This document shows, piece by piece, positions 37,831 to 49,100 of a DNA stretch of 64,000 nt. This DNA is from Cristatella mucedo (Eukaryota > Bryozoa > Phylactolaemata > Cristatellidae), in assembly GCA_009760855.2 (NCBI GenBank), contig WPIO01000236.1:62001-126000 (forward strand), read 5' to 3'. Numbering within the stretch: the stretch's first letter is position 1; each line of letters opens with the position of its first letter. The position numbers and the translations under genes are program-made. The notes below the pieces were generated by a model. That model was not told where the DNA came from. It searched no databases and was given only the letters and a program-made list of their open reading frames with translations.

Positions 37831-38010
37831 TTCGCACGCATTTCGCACGTAAATAACACGTTTCGCACGAGTTCGCACCAGATCGCGGAATATGTAGAAA
37901 CTTCAAATCTGCATTTCGAAGCGTGAGCTGACTGGCAGCAGAGTGCTGCACCATGTTTAAAGCATTTCGCACGTAAATAACACGTTTCGCACAAGTTCGC
38001 ATCAGATCGC
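37831..38010. repeat. Clean island
   Basis: About 1.5 monomers at near-consensus between disrupted flanks, with a caccag unit (gagctgactgg) followed by a catcag unit. The switch to and from noise is abrupt. Confidence 0.8.
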
Positions 38011-40300
38011 GGAATACCTAGAAACTTCAATCTTTCCTTTCGGAGCGTGCACGCTGACTGCAGCAGCGTGCTGAACCATGTTAACTTGCATTTTCCGCAC
38101 GTAAATAAACCTCTCCACGAGTTCGCCATGCAGATCGCGGGAATATGTAGAAACTTCAAATCTGCATGTCGGAGCGTGTGGCGCTGACGGGCCGCAGAGT
38201 GCTGCACCATGTTCAAGCATTTCGCACGTGTAAGAACACGTTGCGCACAAGTTCGCATCAAGATCGCGGAAATACTGTAAAAACTTTAAATCTTGCATTT
38301 CGGAGCGTGCGCTGACTTGCCGCAGAGTGCTGCACCTTGTTTAAAGCATTTGGCACGTAAATAATACGTTTCGCACAAGTTCGCAGCAAACGCGGAATAT
38401 TGAAACTTCAATCTGCATCTTCGGAGCGTGGGCTGACCTGGCAGCCAGAGTGCTGCACCATGTTTAAGCATTCTCACCGTAAATAACACGTTTCCGCACA
38501 GCAGTTCGCATCACGATCGCAGGAATAGTAGAAACTTCAAATCTGCATTCGGGAGCGTTGCCACTGACTGGCACAGTCAGAGTGTCTGCACCATGTTTTA
38601 ATACGCATTTGCCGCACGGAAATTAACACGTCTGTTCGCACACGTTTCGCACCTCCGAGCGCGGAATATGAGTATCAAACTTCCTAAATTCCCTGCATTT
38701 CGGAGAGTGCGCTGACTGGCAGCAGAGTGCTGCACCATGTTTAAAGCATTTCGCACGTAAATAACACGTTTCGCACAAGTTCGCACCAGATCGGCCGGAA
38801 TTATGTAGAAACGATATTTCTGCATTGTTCGGAGTCCGTGCGTGGCCTGTGTCATTGCAGAGTTTGGGCTGCTACCATGTTTCACAAGCATTTCGCACAT
38901 CGTGAAATACAAACGTTCTCGCACAAGTTCCGCATTTTATAATCTACGGAATATTGTCTAAAACTTCTAATCTGCATTTCGGATCGTGTGCTGCCTGGCA
39001 GTCAGAGTGCATGTGCACATGTTTAAAGCATTGCCGCACAATGTATATAACACAGCTATTCGCACAAGTTCTCGCCTCCCAGATCGCGGAATATAGTCGA
39101 AACTTCAAATCTGCATGTTCGGAGTGGGCACTGACTGGCAGCAGAGTGCTGCCCCATGTCTTTACACAGCATTTTCCTCACGTATATAACACGTTTCGCT
39201 CAAGTTCGCCCGAGCGATCTGCGCGAATATGTAGAAACGTCCCCATCTGGCTGGTGGAGCGTGCTCTGATGCGCAGAGTGCTGCACCATGTTTAAAGTCC
39301 ATTTCGCACGTAAATAACACTTTCGCACGAAGTTCGCACCAGATCGCGATATGTAGAAACTTCAAATCCGCATCTCGGAGCGTTGCCCTGACTGGCAGCA
39401 TAGTGCTGCACCATTATTTAACAGCACTTTCGCACGTAAATTACACGTTCGCACAGTTTCGGATAGCAGATCGCGGAATATCTAGAAACTCTCAAATCGC
39501 ATGCCGAGCGTGCGCTGAACCGGCAGGCAGAGTGCTGCCCATGTTTAAGCATTTTCGGCACGTAATAACACGTTTGGCAAACCAGTTGCATCAGATCGGA
39601 GGAATATGCAGAAACTTCAAATCTGCATTTCAGGAGAGTGCGCTGCGGCAGCAGAGTGCTGCACATTGTTGTAACGCGATTTCGCCACGTAACTATGCCA
39701 CGTCTTCGCACGAGTTTGCAGCAAATCGCGGATATGTCGAAACTTCCAATCTGCCTTTCGGAGCGTGTGCTGACTGGTGCCAGCAGAGCGTTTGCCCCAT
39801 GTTTAAATGCATTCGCACGTAAACAACACGTTTCGACACGAGCTTTGCAGCAGATCGCTGAATGATGGAGAAACTTTAAAATCTGCATCTCGGAGGCGTG
39901 GCGCTCGGCTGGCAACCATTCAGTGCTGCACCATGTTTACAGCAGCTGTCGTACGTTATAACACGTTTCGCACGAGTTCCGGAGCAAATGCGGATATCCC
40001 CTAGAAACTTCAATCTGCATCGTCGGAGCGCTGGTGCTGACTGGCAGCAGCAGAGTGCTGCAACATGTTTAAAGCGTTTTGCACGGAAATAACACGTTTC
40101 GCACGAAGTTCGCAACAGATAGCCAGAATATGTAGAAACTTCAATTGATCTTCGGAGAGTGCGATGACTGGAGCAGAGTGCCTGCACCAGGTCATAAGCA
40201 TTCGCACGTAAATGACCACGTGTTGCACAAGTTTCGCATCAGATCGCGGAATATGTAAAACTAATATTTCGGCAATTCGGAGCGTGCGTGACTGGTCGCA
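38011..40300. repeat. Heavily disrupted array with one short clean island
   Basis: About 18 monomers, indel-rich throughout except around 38,700-38,795, which is at consensus. Extra single bases are the commonest lesion. At about 40,295 a unit jumps from actgg to tcgcacaag, losing about 51 bp. No gene is supported. Confidence 0.85.
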
Positions 40301-40640
40301 CAAGTTCGCACCAGATCGCGGAATATGTAGAAACGTTAAATCTGCATGTCGGAGCGTGCACTGACTGGCAGCAGAGTGCTGCACCATGTTTAAAGCATTT
40401 CGCACGTAAATAACACGTTCGCACGTACAGTTCGGAGCAGATCTGCGCGAAATGTAGAAACTTCCAAATCTGCATGTCCGAGCGTGTGCTGACTGCAGCA
40501 GAGTGCTGCACCATGTTTAATGCATTTCGCACGTAAATAACACGTTTCGCACGAGTTCGCACCAGATCGCGGAATATGTAGGAAACTTCAAATCGGCCAT
40601 GTCGGAGGCGTGACGGTCCTGACATGCAGAAGAGGTGCTG
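40190..40640. repeat. Ordered block, damaged copy (A, B, C, D)
   Basis: A damaged A (aaaactaatatttcgg, about 40257), B (caccag, gcactgactgg, 40310-40375), C (agttcggagcagatc, cttccaaatctgcatg, 40430-40500) and a D start (tttaatgcattt, about 40518) follow in the usual order. A deletion removes part of the A/B junction. Confidence 0.7.
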
Positions 40641-42240
40641 CCCATGTTTAAAGCAGTTTCGCACGTTAATAACACGTTTTGGCACGAGTTCGCACCAGAT
40701 CGCGGAATATGTAGAAACTTTAAATCTGCATGTCGGAGCGTGCGCTGACTGGCAGCAGAGTGCTGCACCATGTTTAAAGCATATCGAACGTAAATAACAC
40801 GTTTCGCACGAGTTCGCACCAGATCGCGGAATATGTAGAAACTTCAAATCTGCATTTCGGAGCGTGCGCTGACTGGCAGCAGAGTGCTGCACCATGTTTA
40901 AAGCATTTCGCACGTAAATAACACGTTTCGCACGAGTTTGCATCAGATCGCGGAATATGTAGAAACCTTTCAATCGGCATTTCGGAGCGTTGAGCTGACT
41001 GGCAGCAGAGTGTGCTGCACCATGTTTAAGCATTTCGCACGTAAATAACACGTTTCGCACAAGTTCGCACCAGATCGCGGAATATGTAGAAACTTTAAAT
41101 CTGCATGTCGGAGCGTGCACTGACTGGCAGCAGAGTGCTCCACCATGTTTAATGCATTTTCGCACGTAAATAACACGTTTCGCACGATCGCGGTTCGCAA
41201 ATCTTCCTTTCGCAGATCGCTGGAGCATATGCTAGGAAACTTCAAATCTGCAGTTTCGGAGCGTGCCAATCTTCTGCTGAGCTCTTCTGGCTGAGCAGAG
41301 TGCTGCACCATGTTTAACAGCATTTAGCACGTAAATAACACGTTTCGCACAAGATTCTCGTCAGCAGATCGGCGGAATATGTAGAAACTTCAAATCTGCA
41401 TTTCGGAGCGTGGTGCTGACTGGCAGCAGAGTGGCTGCACCATGTTTAAAGCATTTCGCACGTAAATAACACGTTTCGCACAAGTTCGCATCAGATCGCG
41501 GGAATATGTAGAAACTTCAAATCTGATTGCATTTCGGAGCGTGCTCTGACTGACAGCAGAGTGCTGCACCATGTTTAAAGCATTTCGCACGTAAATAACA
41601 CGTTTCGCACAAGTTCGCACCAGATCGCGGAATATGTAGAAACTTCAAATCTGCATGTCGGAGCGTGCACTGACTGGCAGCAGAGTGCTGCACCATGTTT
41701 AAAGCATTTCGCACGTAAATAACACGTTTCGCAAGAGTTCGGAGCAGATCGCGGAATATCTAGAAACTTCAAATCTGCATGTCGGAGCGTGCGCTGACTG
41801 GCAGCAGAGTGCTGCACCATGTTTAATGCATTTCGCACGAAAATAACACGTTTCGCACGAGTTTGCAGCAGATCGCGGAATATGTAGAAACTTTAAATCT
41901 GCATCTCGGAGCGTGCCCTGACATGCAGCAGAGTGCTGCACCATGTTTAAAGCATTTCGCACGTAAATAACACGTTTCGCACAAGTTCGCACCAGATCGC
42001 GGAATATGTAGAAACTTTAAATCTGCATGTCGGAGCGTGCGCTGGCTGGCAACATAGTGCTGCACCATGTTTAAAGCATATCGCACGTAAATAACACGTT
42101 TCGCACGAGTTCGCAGCAGATCGCGGAATATGTAGAAACTTCAAATCTGCATTTCGGAGCATGGGCTGACTGGCAGCAGAGTGCTGCACCATGTTTAAAG
42201 CATTTCGCACGTAAATAACACGTTTCGCACGAGTTCGCAC
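40641..42240. repeat. Mostly clean array with one disrupted patch
   Basis: About 13 monomers. 41,160-41,390 is scrambled (extra sequence around cgatcgcggttcgcaaatc and cttctgctgagctc). The rest is regular, with an ordered B-C-D block at 41,559-41,930. Confidence 0.8.
41559..41930. repeat. Ordered block copy (B, C, D)
   Basis: Units start at 41559, 41683 and 41807. B has caccag and gcactgactgg but cttcaaa. C has gcaagagttcggagcag and TCTAGA at 41759. D has tttaatgcattt, gagtttgcagc and gccctgacatgc. The unit before B has gactgacagc, as A does, with a small insertion in place of the A signature. Confidence 0.85.
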
Positions 42241-45200
42241 CAGATCGCGGAATATGTGGACACTTCAAATCTGCATGATCGGAGCGTCGTGCCTGACTGG
42301 CAGCAGAGTGCTGCACTTACATGTTTAAAGCATTTCGCACGTAATAACACGTGTCGCACAAGTTCGCAGCAAGATCGCGGAATACCCTAGAAACTTCAAA
42401 TCTGCATTTCGGAGCGTGCGCTGACTGGCAGCAGAGTGCTGCACCATGTTTAAAGCATTTCGCACGTAAATGACCCGTTTCGCACGAGTTCGCACCAGAT
42501 CGCGGAATATTTGGTAAAAACTCTCCGTATTCTGCATGTCGGAGCGTGCGACTGAACTGCGTCAGCAGAGTGCTTGCACCCATGTTTAAAGCATTTCTGC
42601 ACGTAAAATAACACCGTTTAGCACAAGTTCGCAGAATACAGATCGCGGAATATGTGAAAACTTTAAATCTGCATGTCGGAGGGACGCTATGTCGGAGCGT
42701 GCGCTGACTGGCAGCAGAGATCTAATGCCACTTGGCGAAATAACACGGTGCCACCATGTTTATGCATATCGCGTATGTGCACGTAAAATAATCAACGTGT
42801 TTCGCAGGGACGGTTCAGTTTAAAACAGCACGTATCCGACGGAATATGTAGATACTTAAGAATCTGCATGTCGAGCGTGAGCTGACTAGCTGGCAGCAGA
42901 GTGCTGCACCCTGTTTAAAGCATTTCGCACGTAAATAACACGTTTCGCACAAGTTTGCATCAGATCGCGGAATATGTAGAAACTTTAAATCTGCATGTCG
43001 GAGCGTGTGCTGAATGGCAGCAGAGTGCTGCACCATGTTTAAAGCATTTCGCACGTAAATAACACGTTAAAGCATTTCGCACGTAAATAACACGTTTCGC
43101 ACGAGTTCGCACCAGCTCGCGGAATATGTAGAAACTTCAAATCTGCATGTGTCGGAGACGTGACTCTGCTGGCTAGGCAGCAAAGTGCTGCACCATGTGT
43201 TAAAGCATATTCGCCACGTAAATAACACGTTTCGCACGAGTTCGCAGCAGATCGCGGAATATGTAGAAACTTCAAATCTGCATTTCGGAGCGTGGGCTGA
43301 CTGGGAGCAGAGTGCTGCACCATGTTTAAAGCATTTCGCACGTAAATAACACGTTTCGCACGAGTTCGCAGCAGATCGCGGTTAATTGCACTTTCGCACG
43401 TAATAACACGTTTCGAACGAGTTTCTGCAGCAGATCGCTGGACATATGGTAGAAACTTCAAATCTGCATGTCGGTAGGCGTGCACTGACTGGCAACAGAT
43501 CTGCTCACCATGTTTTAAAGTATTTCGCACGTAAATAACACAGTTTCGCACGTAGTTCGCAGCAGATCGCGGAATATGTAGAAACTTCAAATCTGCATGG
43601 CGAAGCGGAAGCTGGCTGGCAGCAGAGTGCTGCACCTTGTTTAAAGCATTTCGCACGTAAATAACACGTTTCGAACAAGTTCGCATCAGATCGCGGAATA
43701 TGTAGAAACTTCAAATCTGCATTTCGGAGCGTGCGCTGACTGGCAGCAGAGTGCTGCACCATGTTTAACGCATTTCGCACGTAAATAACACGTTTCGCAC
43801 AAGTTCGCATCAGATCGCGGAATATGTAGAAATTATAAGCTGAATTCGGAGCGTGTTGCACTGACTGGCAGCAGAGTGCCTGCACCATGTTTAAAGCATT
43901 TCGCACGTAAAAATACACACGTTTCGCAAGAGTTCGGAGCAGATCGCGCTAATGTCTAGAAACTTCAATCTGCCTGTCGTAGCGTGCCACCTGACTCGCA
44001 GCAGAGTGCTGCATGCATGTTTTGAGTATTTCGCACGTAAAATAACACGTTTCGCACGAGTTGCAGCAGATCGCGGAAGACTGTCTAGAACTTCAAAATC
44101 TGCATGTCGGGAGCGTGCTGCGACATGCAGCCAGATTGCTGCACCATGTTTAAAGCATTTCGCACGTAATCTAACACGTTTTGGCACGAGTTGCCGCAGC
44201 AGATCGTCGGAATATGCAGAAACTTGTTAAATCTTGCATGTCGGAGCGTGTACTGGCTTGCAACAAAGTGCTGCAACCATTGTTTAAAGCATATCGCTCC
44301 GTAAATACCTCCACGTTTCGCAACGAGTTCGCAGCAACAATCGCGGAATATGGGTAGAAACTTCAAATCTGCATGCCGCACGAGTTCGCACCAGATCGCG
44401 GAATATGTAGAAACTTCAAATCTGCATGTCGGAGCGTGCGCTGACTGGCAGCAGAGTGCTGCCCCATGTTTAAAGCATTTCGCACGTAAATAACACGTTT
44501 CGCACGAGTTCGCACCAGATCGCGGAATATGTAGAAACTTCAAATCTGATGTCGGAGCGTGTGCTGACCGGCAGCAGAGCTGTGCACCCTGTTTATGGTA
44601 CTTCGCCGTAAATAACACGTTTCGCACGAGTTCGCACCAGATCGCGGAATATGTAGAAACTTCAAATCTGCATGTCGGAGCGTGCGCTGACTGGCAGCAG
44701 ATTGCTGCACCATGTTTAAAGCATTTCGCACGTAAATAACACGTTTCGCACGAGTTCGCAACAGATCGCGGAATATGTAGAAACTGTTAAATACTGCATG
44801 TCGGAGCGTGCTGCTGGGCTGGCAGCCAGTGCCGCACCATGTTTAAAGCTTTCGCACGTAATATACACCGTTTCGCACGAGGTTTCCATGGCAGAACGCG
44901 GAATATGTAGAAACTTCAAATCTGCCTGTCGGAGCGTGACCTTGCTGGCAGCAGAGTTCTGCACCATGTTTAAAGCATTTCGCACGTCAATAACACGTTT
45001 CGCACGAGTTCGCACCAGATCGCGGAATATGTAGAAACTTCAAATCTACGGTCGGCAGCGTGGTGCTGACTGGCAGCAGAGTGCTGCTAAACCATGTTTA
45101 CCAAGCACCCTTTCGCACGTAAATAAACACGTTTCGACCATGTTTCCGGAGCAGATCGCGGAATGTCTAGAAACTTCAAATCTGCCATGTCGGAGCGGTG

Positions 45201-45934
45201 CGCTGACTGGCAGCAGAGTCTGCTGCAACCATGGTTTAAAGCATTTTAGCAAGCATTGCACGTTAAATAACACGTTTCGCACCGATAGTTCGCTGGCAGA
45301 TCGCGGAATATGTATAGAAACTTTAAATCTGCATGTCTCGAGCGTGTCGCTCCGACTGGCAGCAGAGTGCTGCACCATGTTTAAAGCATTTCGCACGTAA
45401 ATAACACGTTTCGCACAAGTTTGCAGCAAATCGCGGAATATGTAGAAACTTCAAATCTGCATTTCGGAGCGTGCGCTGACTGGCAGCAGAGTGCTGCACC
45501 ATGTTTAAAGCATTTCGCACGGAAATAACACGTTTCGCACGAGTTCGCAGCAGATCGCGGGAATATGTAAAAACTTCAAGTCTGCATGTCGGAGCGTTTT
45601 GCGTGGTTTTTTTTTTCCCTGTGCTGGCAGCAGACGTTGGGCTGCACCATGTTTAAAGGATTTCCCACGTAAATAACACGTTTCGCACGAGTTCGCACCA
45701 GATCGCGGAATATGTAGAAACCTTAAATCTGCATTTCGGAGCGTGCGGTGACTGGCAGCAGAGTGCTGCACCATGTTTAAAGCCATAATCGCACGTAAAA
45801 ATACACCTTTCTCGCATTATAAGTTCGCACCTAGATCGCGTGAATTATGTAGAAACTTTGTCAAATCTGCATGTCGGGAGCGTGGAGCTGCTCTGGCAGA
45901 ATGACGCGCTGCACCTCTGTTTATAAGCATTTAG
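42241..45934. repeat. Mixed clean and disrupted array
   Basis: About 30 monomers. Regular islands lie at roughly 42,900-43,140, 43,560-43,840, 44,390-44,770 and 45,340-45,590. Between them are indels, partial units (73-bp loss at about 44,376 where gcatgc meets cgcacgag, another loss at about 43,382) and a duplicated gtcgg segment near 42,680-42,700. A damaged C-D pair with tctag marks is at 43,920-44,140. T10 sits at 45,607-45,616. No gene is supported. Confidence 0.82.
43041..43096. repeat. 28-bp tandem duplication inside a monomer
   Basis: The segment from aaagcatttcg to aacacgtt (43041-43068, monomer 19-46) is repeated immediately at 43069-43096. The two ends share gtt/aaag context, consistent with replication slippage. 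Flanks are clean. Confidence 0.9.
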
Positions 45935-45935
45935 N
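45935..45935. other. Single N inside disrupted array
   Basis: The left side ends near monomer position 28 (ataagcatttag), the right side resumes at about 117 (tggcagcaaagtgctgc). The phase break suggests a gap or contig join. Confidence 0.8.
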
Positions 45936-47090
45936 TGGCAGCAAAGTGCTGCACCATGTTTAAAGCATTTCGCACGTAATAACCCGTGTTGGCACGAGTT
46001 CGCGCAGATCGCGAAAATATTTCAGAAACGTCAAAATCTGCATGTCTGAAGCTGAGTGGCTGGCAAACAAATGTTGCTGGACACCATTGTTTAAAAGCAT
46101 TTATCGTCACGTTAATAACAGATTTAGCACGAGTTCGCAGCAAATATGCTGGAATATTGAGAAAACGTCAAACTCTGCATTTTGAAGCGTGCCACTGAAT
46201 GGCAACAGTTTTTTATTTGTTGGGTTATCCGGTTAAAGCATGCGAAGAGTAAATAAAACTTGTCGCACCACGCTCTCCACCGATACCAGGATCAGCACAG
46301 CATATGTAGAAATACGTTAAATCTGAATTTTCGAGGCCCGTGGGCAGTACATGGAGCAGATGTGCTGCCCCATGTTTCAAGCATCTCGCACGTAATAACG
46401 GGGAGTGTTTTTTTTTTTCCGGCGTTTTGGCGTTTCGCCGAGTCTCACCAGATCGCTGGTTGGGTAAATTAAGTAAACTTGAAATCTGCATTTTCGTGGA
46501 GCGTGCGGTGACTGGAAGACAGAGCACATGTGCTATGTGGGGGGCATTTCGCAACCTCATTGTACAATAAAACACTTTTCCATCGCCCCATCAGAGTTCG
46601 CTTTACCATATGCGCTAACTATTCTAGGAAATTTTCTCAAACTGCATTGCTGAGCGTGACGCTCCCTGACACTGGCAGTCACGAGCTGTGCACCATGGTT
46701 AGCATTTTCGCCGTAATAACCCGTGTCCACAGTTCGCATCAGATCGCGACACTGTAGAACTCAATCTGCTTTCGAACCCGTCGCGGGGACGTGACGTGGC
46801 CACGCACGAGTCTGCACAGGTTCTAACGATTTCGCCGTATAATTAAACGTTCCGACAAGCTTCGCACGATCGCGAATATGTAAAAACATAATAGTCGTCA
46901 TTTCAGGAGGCGTCTGCTGACTGAACCACAGTGCTGCACATGTATAAAGCGATTTCCACGTAATAACACGTTCGCACAAGTGTGTCACCAGATCGCGGAT
47001 ATGTATAAACTTCAACTGTCATTTCGAGCGTGGGCTGACTGGCAGCAGAGTACTCTGGTGCCCTTGTCGTTAAAGCATTTGCACGAAAAC
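45936..47090. repeat. Most degraded stretch of the central region
   Basis: About nine units, many barely alignable. 46,205-46,250 (ttttttatttgttgggttatccgg region) and 46,395-46,450 (T11 at 46,408-46,418, then ccggcgttttgg) are the furthest from consensus. Fragments such as catttcgcac, cagatcgc, atctgcat and gtgctgc keep the period. I see no insertion element and no reading frame worth calling. Confidence 0.75.
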
Positions 47091-49100
47091 ACGTTCGAAG
47101 AGTCGGAGCAGATCGCGGAATATCTAGAAACTTCAAATCTGCATGTCGGAGCGTGTTCTGACTTGCAGCAGAGTGCTGCACCATGTTTAAAGCATTTCGC
47201 ACGTAAATAACACGTTTCGCACAAGTTCGCATCAGATCGCGGAATATGTAGAAACTTCAAATCTGCATGTCGGAGCGTGCCCTGACATGCAGCAGAGTGC
47301 TGCACCATGTTTTAAAGCATTTCGCACGTAAATAACACGTTTCGCACAAGTTCGCAGCAGATCGCGGAATATGTAGAAACTTCAAATCTGCATTTCGGAG
47401 CGTGCGCTGACTGGCAGCAGAGTGCTGCACCATGTTTAAAGCATTTCGCACGTAAATAACACGTTTCGCACGAGTTCGCAGCAGATCGCGGAATATGTAG
47501 AAACTTTAAATCTGCATTTCGGAGCGTGCGCTGACTGGCAGCAGAGTGCTGCACCATGTTTAAAGCATTTCGCACGTAAATAACACGTTTCGCACGAGTT
47601 CAGAGCAGATCGCGGAATATGTAGAAACTTTAAAAATCTGCATGTCGGAGCGTGTGCTGACTGGCAGCAGAGTGCTGCACCATGTTTAAAGCATTTCGCA
47701 CGTAAATAACACGTTTCGCACGAGTTCGCGGCAGATCGCGGAATATGTAGAAACTTCAAATCTGCATGTCGGAGCGTGGCCTGACTGGCAGCAGAGTGCT
47801 GCACCATGTTTAAAGCATTTCGCACGTAAATAACACGTTTCGCACGAGTTCGGAGCAGATCGCGGAATATGTAGAAACTTTAAAATCTGCATGTCGGAGC
47901 GTGTGCTGACTGGCAGCAGAGTGCTGCACCATGTTTAAAGCATTTCGCACGTAAATAACACGTTTCGCACGAGTTCGCAGCAGATCGCGGAATATGTAGA
48001 AACTTCAAATCTGCATGTCGGAGCGTGTGCTGACTGGCAGCAGAGTGCTGCACCATGTTTAAAGCATTTCGCACGTAAATAACACGTTTCGCACAAGTTC
48101 GCATCAGATCGCGGAATATGTAGAAACTTCAAATCTGCATTTCGGAGCGTGGGCTGACTGGCAGCAGAGTGCTGCACCATGTTTTAAGCATTTCGCACGT
48201 AAATAACACGTTTCGCACAAGTTCGCATCAGATCGCGGAATATGTAGAAACTTATAAATCTGCATTTTGGAGCGTGCGCTGACTGGCAGCAGAGTGCTGC
48301 ACCATGTTTAAAGCATTTCGCACGTAAAAAACACGTTTCGCACAAGTTCGCACCAGATCGCGGAATATGTAGAAACTTTAAATCTGCATGTCGGAGCGTG
48401 CACTGACTGGCAGCAGAGTGCTGCACCATGTTTTAAAGCATTTCGCACGTAAATAACACGTTTTTCGCAAGAGTTCGCGGAGCAGATCGCGGAATATGTA
48501 GAAACTTCAAATCTGCATGTCGGAGCGTGTGCTGACTTGCAGCAGAGTGCTGCACCATGTTTAAAGCATTTCGCACGTAAATAACACGTTTCGCACGAGT
48601 TCGCAGCAGATCGCGGAATATGTAGAAACTTTAAATCTGCATGTCGGAGCGTGTGCTGACTGGCAGCAGAGTGCTGCACCATGTTTAAAGCATTTCGCAC
48701 GTAAATAACACGTTTCGCACGAGTTCGCAGCAGATCGCGGAATATGTAGAAACTTCAAATCTGCATTTCGGAGCGTGCGCTGACTGGCAGCAGAGTGCTG
48801 CACCATGTTTAAAGCATTTCGCACGTAAATAACACGTTTCGCACGAGTTCGCAGCAGATCGCGGAATATGTAGAAACTTCAAATCTGCATGTCGGAGCGT
48901 GGGCTGACTGGCAGCAGAGTGCTGCACCATGTTTAAAGCATTTCGCACGTAAATAACACGTTTCGCACGAGTTCGCAGCAGATCGCGGAATATGTAGAAA
49001 CTTCAAATCTGCATGTCGGAGCGTGCGCTGACTGGCAGCAGAGTGCTGCACCATGTTTAAAGCATTTCGCACGTAAATAACACGTTTCGCACGAGTTCGC
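47091..49100. repeat. Clean array island
   Basis: About 16 regular monomers between two disrupted regions. A C-like unit with gagcag and TCTAGA opens it near 47,124 and a unit with gccctgacatgc follows one unit later. The rest are plain types. Both edges are abrupt. Confidence 0.9.

Noticed and set aside
45936-46600. Foreign insertion or unique sequence in the most degraded stretch
   Set aside because: Fragments of the monomer (cagcatatgtagaaa, aaatctg, gtgctgcc, catctcgcacg) still occur in order and near the period, so it is degraded array.
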